A stretch of DNA of 64,000 nt from Antilocapra americana (lineage: Eukaryota > Chordata > Mammalia > Artiodactyla > Antilocapridae), in the NCBI GenBank assembly GCA_007570785.1, contig ML664199.1, positions 19,414,597 to 19,478,596 on the forward strand, given 5' to 3'. The translations under genes and the position numbers were made by a program. The number at the start of each line of letters is the position of its first letter. The stretch's first letter is position 1. Positions 1-10,049 of the stretch are shown here, piece after piece. The notes below the pieces were generated by a model. It was not told the origin of the DNA. It saw only the letters and a program-made list of their open reading frames with translations, and did not search any database.

Positions 1-470
1 TTGTCTTCTTCTTCTGGGACTCCTATGATTCGAATATTGGTGCGTTTAATATTGTCCCAGAGGTCTCTAAGGTTGTCTTCATTTCTTTTCATTCTTTTTT
101 CATTTTTCCTTTCTGTTTCATTTATTTCTGTCATTCTGTCTTCTACCTCACTTATTCTGTCTTCTATCTCTGTTATTCTACTGTTGGTTCCCTCCAGGGT
201 GTTTTTGATCTCATTTATTGCATTATTCATTGTATTTTGTCTCTTTTTCATTTCTTCTAAGTCCTTGTTAAAGCTTACCTGCATCTTCTCAATCCTTGCC
301 TGCAGGTTATTGAGCTGAAACTCCAACTTATTTTCCAGGTTTTGGATCATTTTCACTATCATTATTCGGAATTCTTTGTCAGGTAGACTTCCTATCTCTT
401 CGTCTTTTGTTTGGTCTAGGGGGTATTTATCCTGTTCCTTTACTTGCTGGGTATTTCTCTGCCTTTTCAT
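1..470 (-). CDS. L1 ORF1 protein (ORF1p), N-terminal part, partial
   Basis: This is the start of L1 ORF1p, the RNA-binding trimeric chaperone that coats L1 RNA in the cytoplasm. The frame is open for 156 codons from the ATG at 470-468 to the window edge. That ATG is the first after an in-frame TAG at 518-516 and has A at -3. Residues about 1-45 are polar and Lys/Gln-rich. From about residue 35 to 130 comes a long coiled coil with heptads such as IEDRISEVEDRM, matching the L1 trimerisation domain. The last visible residues (IRIIGVPE) are the start of the RNA-recognition domain. No stop or frameshift is visible in this half, unlike every other LINE reading frame in the window. The RNA-recognition and C-terminal domains cannot be seen. 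Family identity is clear; activity is unknown. Confidence 0.9.
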   Translation of the reverse strand, partial: MKRQRNTQQVKEQDKYPLDQTKDEEIGSLPDKEFRIMIVKMIQNLENKLEFQLNNLQARIEKMQVSFNKDLEEMKKRQNTMNNAINEIKNTLEGTNSRITEIEDRISEVEDRMTEINETERKNEKRMKRNEDNLRDLWDNIKRTNIRIIGVPEEED

Positions 471-767
471 CTTGTTTGTCTTGCTGTGTTGTCCCTTTAT
501 TGTGGGGATTCCTCTCTATGGGAGGGGTTGGATGCGTGGTTTGCCGAAGTTTCCTGGGCGGAAAGGCTTGTGTGGTTTTCTGGTGGGTGAGTCTAGGTTT
601 CCTCACTGTTACTAGCAAGAGATAAGAATGGGGGGAAAGCAGTCAAGCCAATGATCTCATTCCCTGGTAGCAGTGGGTACTGGTGCTTGGATCTTGAAAG
701 GTACAAAGTTGATACCAGGTACTAATGAGCAAAGATTAAAAATCTAGAGTAAAGACTGGGTTCTCAA

Positions 768-968
768 AAATACTTAAAAAAAAAAAAACAGAAAATAAAA
801 ATAAAGGAGAAAAAAGAAATAAGAAGAAAAAAAAAAAAAAGAAAAAATAGCAAGGTCATATGGGACTTAAAAATTCTAAAAAAAAAAAAAAAAGAAAGAA
901 AAAGAAAAAAAAAAAAGAAGAAGAAGAAAAAGAAAAAAACAAGAAAAAAAAACAATATATATATATAT
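768..968 (+). repeat. A/G-rich simple tract plus (TA)n inside L1 5'UTR
   Basis: About 200 bases of almost pure A with scattered G on the plus strand (so U/C-rich in L1 RNA), broken by a short ordinary stretch at about 847-878 and ending in a TA repeat at about 954-968. It sits roughly 300 bases upstream of ORF1 and is probably length-variable. Confidence 0.8.
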
Positions 969-2063
969 AAAAGTTTTAAAAATTTAAAAGATGTTCCTAG
1001 TACAGTTATAATGAAGGCTTTCTCTGGTGCTGGTGCATTCGGTGAAGGGAAGGGTCTGTAGATTTTCAGATGATTCCCTGGTCCGGCTTCTCCTTTTTCA
1101 CAGACTTATAGACTCCTTTCTATGCAGTTATCGCCACCTGCAGGGCTTTAATTTGCTTCTCCTGTCTGTTTCAAAGCTGTTAGTTCTGCTAGCGTCTTCT
1201 GTCTGCTGGTCTTTTAAGTGTCTATTCAGCGCTTTGGAGTTTGCCCTGCTCCTGGTGAGAGGGCTTCCCCCGCCCCCTCTGCTCAGGCTCTCTGTCGTCA
1301 GCCCAGCACAGTTGGGGAGTGGGGCTTCTCCTCTCCCCCGGCCGGCCGCTCTGTTTTCTCGGCGTGCAGCTGATCGCTCCTTCTAAGGTGTATACGGCAC
1401 CAATCTGTCCAGAATCCCCAGAAGTCTTGGTTAGCCTCCCCGGGGCTGGGTTATGCCCACTGCTCTCAGGCGGGGGTTGGGCCGGTCCGCAGCCCTCAGT
1501 TGCACAGCCTCTCTGTTGACTCCTCACCGCCCTTTGTTTTGTGCACGGACCTGGGGGGGAGAGGGAGCTTTTCCTGGAAGGTTAGGTCCCTCAGGCTGCT
1601 CCGTTCCCTGAGCCCGCGGCCCGCCCCTCCCTGAGCAGGAGCAGTCTGCTTCGGCTGTGCTGCTGCTCTCGGCTGTTCCTTGTAGCCAGAGACGAAACTT
1701 GCAGGGCTTAGCTATTAATCTGCTTCTGCTCTCAGTTATATTGCTCTCCAAGATCCACCGCAGATCTGCCAGAGAGAATGCTCCCTGGTATTCAGAAACC
1801 TTTCTCCTCTTTTTTTTTTTTTTCCTCTTTATTCCAGACTCCCCTTCCGGGACGGAACCTGTCCCCAGCTCTTTGTCTCTCCGTCTACTTTTTTTTTCTT
1901 TTCTTTCTTTTGTCCTACCTCCTCACGTCAGCACTGGGTCGCCTCTCCAGATGCCCGATGTCCTCTGCCAGCTTTCAGTTCCTGTTTTTTGGAGTTTGCT
2001 CGGCCTTTAAAAGTTCTTTTGGTATATTTATTGGGGAGAGAGTGTTCTCCCCGTCCTATTCCT

Positions 2064-2075
2064 CCGCCATCTTAG
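2064..2075 (-). promoter_or_regulatory. YY1-type site at L1 5' end
   Basis: On the minus strand this reads CTAAGATGGCGG, the AAGATGGCGG motif that binds YY1 at the start of L1 5'UTRs and fixes the transcription start. It lies about 20 bases inside the inferred L1 5' end, which is the expected place. Confidence 0.75.
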
Positions 2076-2099
2076 TTTTCCTCTCGCTCTCTTCCTTTT

Positions 2100-3190
2100 A
2101 AACTCCTCATTCCTCTCCATCTTCAGTCTTATTCTGAAGAGCTTTTATGACATCATGGTGAGCACAAGTTATCCTATCAGATTTATCTCTGTAATAAGAG
2201 AACCATTTCCTTTTTTCAAGGCCTTGTTATGCCTTTTCTATATGTTGAAGAATGTGAACAACTGGAGAATTCAACCTGGTGATACAGATTCACCTTATGA
2301 AACACAGGAAACTCAATGTTTTCAGATTGACCACAAGTGCAATATAAAGTAGAACTTTTGGGAGAGGAATAGGAAACAGAGTCCATGGGAAAGAATCTAT
2401 CATGGCCCACAGCACCTACCTCTGGATGCCAGGAAAATTCCTGACTACTGGAAAGATTTAGTTCTTATTGGTGATGGACTATGTACTATTCTTTTCCAGA
2501 CTTTAATCAGAATTGTAGATTGTATGAGCATGACTCATATTGATCACAGAATTCCCACATCTTTTCAGATGTGAAAGGCAGTTAGGGGCTAAATTAATAC
2601 CATAGCAATTGATTATAAACACTTTATGGTCTTTGTTTTCTTCCTCCTTTCATTTCTGTTTCTTCAAGACTCAGAATAATTGGTTGTATGTACTGTAAAG
2701 GAACCATGGCTCCTTGAGAGCACACAAAGAAATCTGAGTAGTTTAAGCAGATTTCCTGTTATTTTCAGCAAATGGGTGTGGGGGCAGCTATTTCATTTTG
2801 GAAATTTCTTTCTTTTGGCAATCATGCTATTTAAAATTCTGACTACAAAAATACACATGGACACTATAATTTGAAAACTACAGAAAAAACTAGAGAAGAA
2901 GATTAAAATACCTCATAATCTTACCACTCAATTTTTTTATGCTTTGGTAACACATAAACACACATAACATACATTTATAAAATTAGTGTGTCTATAATCT
3001 CTTAACTCCATCAGTTGTTCACTAAATATTATATCACAATTATTATTTTCTTTTTCTTAAAGTTTATTTATTTTATGAATTACAGTGTTTCATTTGTATT
3101 TACTGTTATCCACTGAACTAGGCACTTAGTACAGGAAATTTTTATTTTCGTTATAAATGCCACTGCAGAAAGGCATCATTCATTTTACTT
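2100..3190. other. No gene seen; single-copy AT-rich DNA
   Basis: No recognisable exon or well-preserved repeat. Short open frames at 2155-2352 and 2680-2874 lack any protein-like signature. The stretch at about 2870-3060 has the look of an old mammal-wide repeat but I cannot name it. Confidence 0.5.
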
Positions 3191-4440
3191 ACATTGAAAC
3201 AACACCACTTACATTTCTTAAAGTGCTCTTACCAAGTTACCAAGAAGCTAGAGTGCTGCCACCGCCATCTCCCTGCAACAGCACACGCGCTGCACAGCTG
3301 CACAGGGGGAATATCAAATAGCTCCTTCTGTAATTGGAGATGCTATTATGCAGGCTGGGAAGAGGAACGACTTCATAGGCACTGTTTTGCAGAGTGATAG
3401 TTAATAATCAGATTTTTGGAAAATGCCCAGCTGCTGTGGTGGATAGCTGAATAGCAGTGTAGTCAATTCTGAATAATCTTTATAATGAAGGCAAACTTTG
3501 AGCAAGACAGGAAAGATGTCAGATGAATAATCCAAACAGTAATCTAATATAAAAAAAAATCATTGATATTTGAGGCTAGATACAGTTTCTTTAGACCACA
3601 GGAATAATTTCCAAAATTCAGTCTTTAACTTATAATGCAAATTAATATTGCCTGTACTCAAAATTGACCAAAAGAAGGAAGTCGGCTCAGTATTAAATTT
3701 ATGCTTCCGGGTAAATACGCATCAGGAATCATCAGCATGTGGACAGCCTAGAGGCACTTTTGCAATGTTGATAAAAAGCCATAACACATTTTAATTGAGG
3801 CTATGGAAAGAAAATTATGCTCTAACAAGAAGATTCTAAGAAAGTAACCAGCGCTGAAGATAACGACAACAAAAGAAAGTAAAAGTGCTCTCTCCAAAAC
3901 ACGCTGCACGGGAGAGTTTGTTTAAATCATTTAAAATCCAGATTGTTTTATGACTGATGTGTTTCTCCAAAATATGTAAACTGTTTGTTAGATGTGTGGA
4001 GTATTTTTCCCTTTTAATTAAGTTGAAAACTCCAGCATAGTATACATACAGGATTTCAACTTCTACTCAACATAAAAGTTACCACAAAACAAAGTGTGGC
4101 ATTCAGTGCTTTCATTGCTTGTTAGCACACTAATAATCTCACCTTGCCCTGCCAAAAGCACAACAGTCCCATTCCCCACTTCAAATCCAGAGGAATCTTG
4201 AGTCCTTGTCCAAAAAGTAGCCAAATTCATGTTCTTCTAGGCACCTTCTCCTTTCTTTCTGGGTGCTCCAGAGGTTTGCCCACCTTCTTCCTTTTCTAGT
4301 TACTCCCATTTGTGATTTCTTTTCCTCAACTGATAAATGTAAACTGGTAAACTGATATATGTTTAACCAGAGACTCTTTGGAAAAAAACATGCATATACA
4401 CATATGTGTACATAAAACCCTTTACCATTTAAAAGGTTTT
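3191..4440. other. Repeat-free block, candidate conserved noncoding DNA
   Basis: High-complexity sequence without any repeat I recognise, rich in TAAT-type words (for example CATTTTAATTGAGGC near 3790 and TGTAATTGGAGATGC near 3330). A small CpG-containing segment lies at about 3255-3300. No exon is supported: open frames are short and have no recognisable domain. It resembles the sequence style of conserved noncoding elements in gene deserts, which only alignment can test. Confidence 0.35.
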
Positions 4441-4452
4441 TAGCACACAATT

Positions 4453-4734
4453 GGGAGAAGGCAATGGCACCCCACTCCAGTACTCTTGCCTGGAAAATCC
4501 CATGGACAGAGGAGCCTGGTAGGCTGCAGTCCATGGGGTCACCAGGAGTCAAACACGACTGAATGACTTCACTTTCCCTTTTCACTTTCACGCACTGGAG
4601 AAGGAAATGGCAACCCACTCCAGTGTTCTTGCCTGGAGAATCCGAGGGATGGGGGAGCCTGGTGGGCTGCCGTCTATGGGACCGCACAGAGTCAGACACG
4701 ACTGAAACGACTTAGCAGCAGCAGCAACAGCAGC
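4453..4734 (+). mobile_element. Bov-A2 SINE (dimer)
   Basis: Two tandem BovA units (GGAGAAGGCAATGGCACCCC... and GGAGAAGGAAATGGCAACCC...) joined by a CTTTCACTTTTCACTTTCA-like linker, ending in AGC repeats. Flanked by an 11-base target duplication with one mismatch: AGCACACAATT at 4442-4452 and AGCACACAGTT at 4735-4745. Confidence 0.93.
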
Positions 4735-4737
4735 AGC
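4711..4737 (+). repeat. (AGC)n tail of Bov-A2
   Basis: AGCAGCAGCAGCAACAGCAG-type microsatellite at the SINE 3' end, a typical polymorphic tail of this family. Confidence 0.85.
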
Positions 4738-5131
4738 ACACAGTTAAAAGTAATTATAAAAAAATACAACAGACAATTAATTGCACATATCCACTCCATT
4801 CTCACACAATGTTTTGATTTTTGCCCACTTTTAGTATCCAGAACCAATCTATAATTGCAGTTGACAAACAAGTGTAGTTCTGACCTAAATAGTGGATGAT
4901 ATTTTCATTTACATTAAGGAGTTACATGAAAGTGAAACATAGAAGACATTATGCCAGAATGGCACTTATTCCTCAATGATGCTAGGGGCTTTCTTGCCGA
5001 CTGGGAAAATAGTTTTCAAATACTGGAATATTTTCCAAAGTTTCTGTATTTCTCACAACGTAACTGATACAGATACAATACATTTTTAATTTAAATGAAT
5101 TATGAACTTTTCAACATTCTGTTAAGTTTAC

Positions 5132-5238
5132 ACTAAAGATCAGCAAACCTTGGCTGATGGCTGTATATGGGCACCCTCCTGCTTTGGTAAACGGTTTTAT
5201 TGAAACAAAGGTAAAGAAAAAGTTTGCCAACTTCTAGA
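5132..5238. mobile_element. hAT-type DNA transposon fossil, internally deleted
   Basis: Ends are inverted: GATCAGCAAACCTT at left and AAAGTTTGCCAACTTCT at right, matching the GTCAGCAAAC...GTTTGCCGAC termini of a mammal-wide nonautonomous hAT family. The interior (GGCTGTATATGGGCACCCTC, then GGTTTTATTGAAACA) also fits that family. I am not certain of its exact name. Confidence 0.6.
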
Positions 5239-5376
5239 GAGACAGTAAAACTCATTTAAAAATGAGCCTTAGAATGTAACATCTGCTGATTTCTATGGTA
5301 GGAAGATTCCCCCCCACAGCAAAATTTAAGCTACAAACCTGATTATGGAATTGGGAGAAAGTACACAGTAACACAT

Positions 5377-5588
5377 GGCTTCCCTGGTGGCTTAGCATTG
5401 AAGAATCTGTCTGCCAAAGCAGGAGATGTGAGTTCAGTCCCCAGGTAGGAAGATCCCCAAGACAAGTAAATGGCCACCCACTCCAGTGTTCGTTCCTGGG
5501 ACACTCCAGGGACAGAGGAGCCTGGCGGGTTACAGCCCATGGGGCTGCAAGGTCAGACTGAACTTAGTGACAAAACACCACCGCCACA
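5377..5588 (+). mobile_element. Bov-tA SINE
   Basis: tRNA-like head (GGCTTCCCTGGTGGCTTAGC, A-box-like; GTTCAGTCC, B-box-like) followed by a BovA body. Left duplication ACAGTAACACAT at 5365-5376; the matching ACAGTAACACGT is at 5658-5669, leaving about 70 bases of non-SINE DNA (5589-5657) between SINE end and duplication. Confidence 0.9.
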
Positions 5589-5669
5589 ATGGCATGCTCT
5601 TGAGTGCCATTTCCATCAGGTAACTATAATGGATATAAATAATTTTGATCAAATAGAACAGTAACACGT

Positions 5670-6846
5670 AAGTGGTGAGTTTTGAGTATGTATTATCTTT
5701 GTCTTTAATAGAAGTTATTTAAATGTAAGTTTATATAATTTAATTCTTACTAATGGCTTTGTTACAAGGCCAATTTTTTTGTAATTAATTCACCTGGTGC
5801 TCTGCAGGAGCCAGATGGAACAAGCTCTGGCTTTGACTTTACTCCCACTGTCCTCACCTCACAACTGCTGACCTGTGTATTCCTGTCCCTCAGCTAAACC
5901 CAGCCTTCTGGGCAGAATGGGATTTAGATATGCTTATCAAGAAAATATAGGTAGTGATTTAAAGGAAGTTTTCTACTTAATTGTCTTTTATTCTTTGCAG
6001 TTAAACTCAACAGGAGAATTACTAAAATGTATATAAAAGGGATCAATGTGGATTTTTAAACATTAATAGTAGAAGATCCCATTACATTATAAAGAGAAAT
6101 AATTGAGCCTTAATTTTGGGCATTTGATCTGAAAGAGCCTGGTCTAAGGTGAACAAATGAAGTAAAAGAATTGGAGATAAAGGACCAAAAAATCCACAAT
6201 TTAGTATGTCTAGGGTGGTAGGAGGACTGGCTGGGGTGGCCAGAACACGTCTGAGATGCGGGATGTTTATGGGGGTAACACTCCCCATCGTGCTAGACGC
6301 GAAGGGAATTGGAAAGTTGGGCAATCAAAGGAAAAGGACTGGCAGTTCACATTTTAAAACATAAACAATATGGAAGTACAGGAAGTTACAGTAGTAGTCT
6401 TGAGTTCATAAGTTACATGGTGAATGTGAATAAAAAGGAACATTAAAAAGAAAGGTTTTACACTATTTACCATCATTTTACCAAAGTAGGCTTGAAGTGA
6501 TGAAGTGATGATAGTTTATTTTCATTTCACACTCAATGAGGTATACCATTTAGGCAAAACCAAGATGCTCAGTGGAGGCTCTATTATACTTTGTCTCTAT
6601 CTTTCTACTTCCTCATTCAACAGGTTTTCATTTCTCCAGGTTTTCAAATAGTCAGATTAATGTTTCATGGAGTGCCTTCTATAAAGCCTTTAGAGCCAGG
6701 AGTTATTTTGTATCTATGAAAAAAATGTAATATGATTAAATACATTTGAGCAATGTTAAAAAGTATATGTTTTTCCCCTCGTAGACTTACAAATGTATGT
6801 TAGCAATAATAAGCATTCTGAGAAATCTAGGAGTAAAAAGAACTAT
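5670..6846. other. No gene seen; single-copy DNA
   Basis: AT-rich sequence without recognisable exons. A slightly GC-richer patch at about 6180-6320 holds an 80-codon open frame on the minus strand (6082-6324, Pro/Leu-rich) that matches no domain I know and may be chance or a remnant of an old LTR. Confidence 0.5.
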
Positions 6847-6847
6847 C

Positions 6848-7190
6848 AGACTTCCCTGGTGGTCCAGTGGTTGGGAATCCACCTGCCAATGCAGGGAACA
6901 TGGGTTTTATCCCTGGTATGGGACGATCCCACATGCTGTAGAGCAACAAAGCCCCTGTGCCACAATGACTGAGCCCCCATTCTAGAGCCCTAGAACCACA
7001 ACTACTGAAGCCCACACACCCTAGAGCTTGTGCTATGAAGCAGGAGAAGCCACTGCAATGAGAAGCCCCCACAATGAGAAGCCTGTACACCACAACAAAG
7101 AGGAGCCCCCAGTCACTGCAACTAGAGAAAGTCTGCGTACAACATCAAAGACCCAGTGAAGCCAAGAATAAATAATTTTTTTTAAAAAAA
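6848..7190 (+). mobile_element. CHR-type tRNA-derived SINE (cetartiodactyl)
   Basis: Begins GACTTCCCTGGTGGTCCAGT, the head of CHR SINEs, then the body with repeated phrases such as CCACAACTACTGAAGCCC and CACTGCAATGAGAAGCCC, ending AGCCAAGAATAAATAA plus a T/A-rich tail. The phrase AATGAGAAGCC occurs twice in succession (about 7058-7084), a small internal duplication. An AAC microsatellite follows at about 7232-7247. Confidence 0.85.
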
Positions 7191-7249
7191 TTGAACTGCA
7201 TAAACACTTAGATATTTTTAAAAAAACCAAGAACAACAACAACAACACA

Positions 7250-8382
7250 ACTAGTTTTTCTCCAAAATACAAGTTAGAAAACAATGAGCTAGACCATTAA
7301 ATAAAGGTGGTCTATGAGGCCACCTCACTGAAATAGATATGGTGCACTGTGACATTACAGGGCTGGCAAACACTTTCTCATTTCAAAACATCTCCCTCTT
7401 GCTTGGTTTTAGGTGTATTTTGTCACATTGAGGCAAGGTGGGATAATGGGACACTGGCATGGTAGACAGTACATAAGTCACAAAAATGTGTGTGTCCTAA
7501 TACTTGACTCATGGTTATAATGAGGATGGAATGAGAAATGAATCTGAGTCAGCCATATCTTCAGATACGAAAGGTGACACTGTCAATCAAAGCAGTTACT
7601 TAAGTTGTCTTTACTAGAAATGCCTTGAAAATTGCGATCTGGTCCCTCAAGAAGTTTCCTGATTCAAATTTTAATATTAGTGAGCTCCTTCCTTCATATA
7701 CATTCCTGACATAGGACCTTTGATATGTAAACTACTCATACTCCCTTTGAGAATCATTATGAATTATCATGCCAGAACAACCCATGTGCAGATATGCCAC
7801 CTGTTAGGTTCTGCAAGGCTTCTCTTTGACATGAACAAGGATTCAGGGCATATGGTGTTTGTCACAAACAAATGCTTCACCATTTGAATATGGGTCTTAA
7901 ACACTCCTGCATCAAGAACAGCAGGAAGTCAGTTACAAAGTGAGGAGTGTAATTGGGAGAAGGGGAAATTCTTAGAATCTGTAGACAGTAATCACAGTAA
8001 GAACAGCCAAGAGGAATGTAAATATGTATACATGCTAAGCAGTTCAAGTGCTCAGATGGAAGGGTATCTCCAGCGATCACAGCCTAAAATTAGTAGAGGT
8101 AATGTCTACCCTGAAAATATGCAAGAGTCACTTTAGTGATTCATCTGGATTCAAAGAGAATTAAATGAGATACACAGTTATATCACCTCTACAAGAAAAG
8201 AGACATGAAAACTAGTGATTATCACATAATGGGTGCCAAGAAAGGCAACTCTTTGTAAAATATTTCATCTTCTGACTTCCTGATGCTTGAAGAAACATCA
8301 AGTGGCTTCATTATTAAAGAAACGATTTAATATCCGTTAAGTCCCTCAGGAATTTAACAAATCACAATACTTTATAAAAGAT
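7250..8382. other. No gene seen; single-copy DNA
   Basis: No recognisable repeat or exon. The sequence is complex and evenly composed; the minus-strand open frame at 7877-8080 has no protein-like features. Confidence 0.5.
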
Positions 8383-8622
8383 GATTATAATAATAGCAAT
8401 GAATAACATTCATTGAATACTTATTAATGACACTCCCTCAACTGGATAATTTTTTCTTTTTAACCAATACAGGATCCTATGACTTAGTCAGTTTACTCGA
8501 CTGTAAACAGAAAGGTTAATGAACTTGCCCAGAGAATACAGCAGTAAGTGACAGAGTCAGCATTTGATACCATATTGTCTATTTCCAAACCCTACACTCT
8601 TCACCACCACTCTATACAATCT
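8383..8622 (-). mobile_element. MIR SINE
   Basis: The plus strand carries the reverse complement of MIR: TGAACTTGCCCAGAGAATAC followed by CAGCAGTAAGTGACAGAGTC and a closing pyrimidine-rich segment. It is diverged, as expected for this ancient family. Confidence 0.7.
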
Positions 8623-8640
8623 CTTCTTATACTTTACCTT

Positions 8641-9338
8641 CTTTTTTTAAAATTTTATTTATTTATTATTTTATTTATTTTATTTACATTATCGTGTTGG
8701 TTTTGGCATACATTGACATGAATCTGCCATGGGTATACATGTCCTCCCACCTCCCTCCCGATTCCATCTCTCTGGGTCATCCCGGTGCACCTGCCCTGAG
8801 CACCCTGTATCAAGCGTCAAACCTGGGCTGGTGATTGTTTTCACATATGATAATTTACATGTTCCAATGCCATTCTTCCATATCATCCCACTCTTGCCCT
8901 CTCCCATAGAGTCCAAAAAACTGTTCTATACATCTGCGTCTTTTTTGCTGTTTCACATAGAGGGTTATTGTTACCATCTTTCTTGATTCCATATATATGC
9001 ATTAGTATACTGTATTGTTGTTTTTCCTTCTGGCTTACTTCACTCTGTATAATAGGCTCCAGTTTCGTCCACCTCAGTAGAACTGATTCAAATATATTCT
9101 TTTTAATGGCTGAGTAATATTCCATTGTGTATATGTACCACAGCTTTCTTATCCATTCGTCTGCTGATAGACATCTAAGTTGCTTCCATGTCCTGGCTAT
9201 TGTAAACAATGCGGCGATGAACATTGGGGTACACATGTCTCTTTCTATACTGGTTTCCTCAATGTGTATGCCCAGCAGTGGGATTGCTAGGTCATATACT
9301 TTACTTTCTGAAAGCAAAGTTCGATATACTAATTTCAA
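8641..9338 (-). mobile_element. Ruminant L1, 3' end only (5'-truncated)
   Basis: Poly-T-like start at 8641 (L1 poly-A on the minus strand), then the ruminant L1 3'UTR (GTGTTGGTTTTGGCATACAT on the plus strand), then the ORF2 C terminus up to about 9300. Upstream L1 sequence is missing, so this is an ordinary 5'-truncated insertion of about 0.65 kb. Confidence 0.92.
8883..9338 (-). pseudogene. L1 ORF2p C-terminal fragment
   Basis: An open frame of 151 codons encodes the C-terminal, cysteine-rich-region end of L1 ORF2p (endonuclease/reverse transcriptase), including the familiar WYIYTMEYYSAIKKN stretch, and ends at a stop at the expected place before the 3'UTR. The first ten or so residues come from flanking DNA. 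The endonuclease and reverse transcriptase domains are absent because of 5' truncation, so it cannot be functional. The lack of stops suggests a fairly recent insertion. Confidence 0.88.
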
Positions 9339-9344
9339 CTAAAA

Positions 9345-9734
9345 AGAGGTTTCTGAGCATAACACAGGAAGAATTAGAGAAGTCAAGAGGTGAGGAGACG
9401 AGCAAATATAGAATGCTGTTCACCACTGAGACACAGCTTCTCCACTTCATGCAATTCCTTTCTTAGTCTCCTCTGACACTTTAATAGCCTAGTAGTCAAC
9501 ACTGGGTGATGTCTAAGAAGGCTTCCTTATTGGATTTAAGATAAGACAATGAATTATTTCTTACCACTGACAAATACTTCTGATTAGATTAGACCTGCCG
9601 GAAGTCTCAAAAATGTTTTTAGTGTGATTATGTGAAAATTATGCTTTTATTCAGTTATTCACAAAATTATAAAATTTAAACTTGCCAATGACCAAGGTTT
9701 CAAGTAGCCAGGAAATGTTGGTAATCAGCATATT
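9345..9734. other. No gene seen
   Basis: AT-rich single-copy sequence between two LINE fragments; nothing recognisable. Confidence 0.5.
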
Positions 9735-9965
9735 CACTGAGGGTTAAAATCTCATGGAAACAGTATAAAAGTGGTTGCCAGGGGTTGAGGGCTGGAGGAA
9801 ATGGGGAGAGGTGAGTTGAAAGGCACACATTTTCTCGTGAATAAAGCCTGAGGATTGAATGTGTAAGATGGTGCCTACAGTTGATAACACTGTATTGTAC
9901 AACTGAAATGTGCTATGAGAGTAGAACTTAAAGGTTCTCAAAAATAGAGATAAGTCTGTGAAACA
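9735..9965 (+). mobile_element. Old L1 (L1M-type) 3' end
   Basis: Contains the 3'UTR phrases AAAAGTGGTTGCCAGGGGTT, then GTGCCTACAGTTGATAACAC and TGTATTGTACAACTGAAATG, typical of mammal-wide L1M tails. Diverged. Confidence 0.6.
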
Positions 9966-10049
9966 ATAGGTGTGTTTTAAATCAATGGGGGAATTTTTTC
10001 ACAATATTCACATATATCAAATTGCCATGATGTGCACTTCATTTTGCAA

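Larger units (their letters stand above)
1..2095 (-). mobile_element. L1 LINE, 5' half, runs off left edge
   Basis: Read on the minus strand, this starts near 2095 with a typical L1 5' end (AAGATGGCGGAGGAATAGG-like), continues through a GC-rich 5'UTR of about 1.6 kb, and enters ORF1 at 470. The remainder (rest of ORF1, all of ORF2, 3'UTR) lies outside the window to the left. Having the extreme 5' end is uncommon because most L1 copies are 5'-truncated, and the open ORF1 start points to a young copy. The 3' flank at 2100 onward shows no L1 similarity. No target-site duplication can be tested because the 3' end is absent. Confidence 0.9.
471..2095 (-). promoter_or_regulatory. L1 5'UTR / internal promoter
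   Basis: This is the untranslated leader of the L1 above. It is CpG- and GC-rich between about 1255 and 1640, in strong contrast to the AT-rich surroundings, and AT-rich nearest ORF1. L1 5'UTRs act as internal RNA polymerase II promoters and often have antisense activity. Short similarity between 1138-1162 and 1696-1722 (both containing GCAGGGCTT then TTGCTTCTCC-like sequence) hints at internal repetition, but I could not establish a monomer structure. The GC-rich block should not be read as a host-gene CpG island. Confidence 0.8.

Noticed and set aside
1255..1640. CpG-rich block that could be a host-gene promoter CpG island
   Set aside because: It lies inside an L1 5'UTR that runs continuously from the 5' end at about 2095 to ORF1 at 470, which explains the composition.
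1222..1751. Proline-rich open frames on the minus strand, possibly coding
   Set aside because: They lie within the L1 5'UTR upstream of ORF1 and show no conserved domain; GC-rich DNA yields such frames by chance.
5377..5450. tRNA gene candidates in SINE heads (also at 10135, 23541, 32227, 42163 and others)
   Set aside because: These are Bov-tA and CHR SINE heads with A/B-box-like motifs but no tRNA fold or terminator.
6082..6324. 80-codon minus-strand frame with a protein-like Pro/Leu pattern
   Set aside because: No domain, splice context or repeat match could be recognised; reported only as unexplained DNA.
8729..9466. Plus-strand frames over the L1 tail at 8641-9338
   Set aside because: They are opposite-strand shadows of L1 ORF2 and its 3'UTR.
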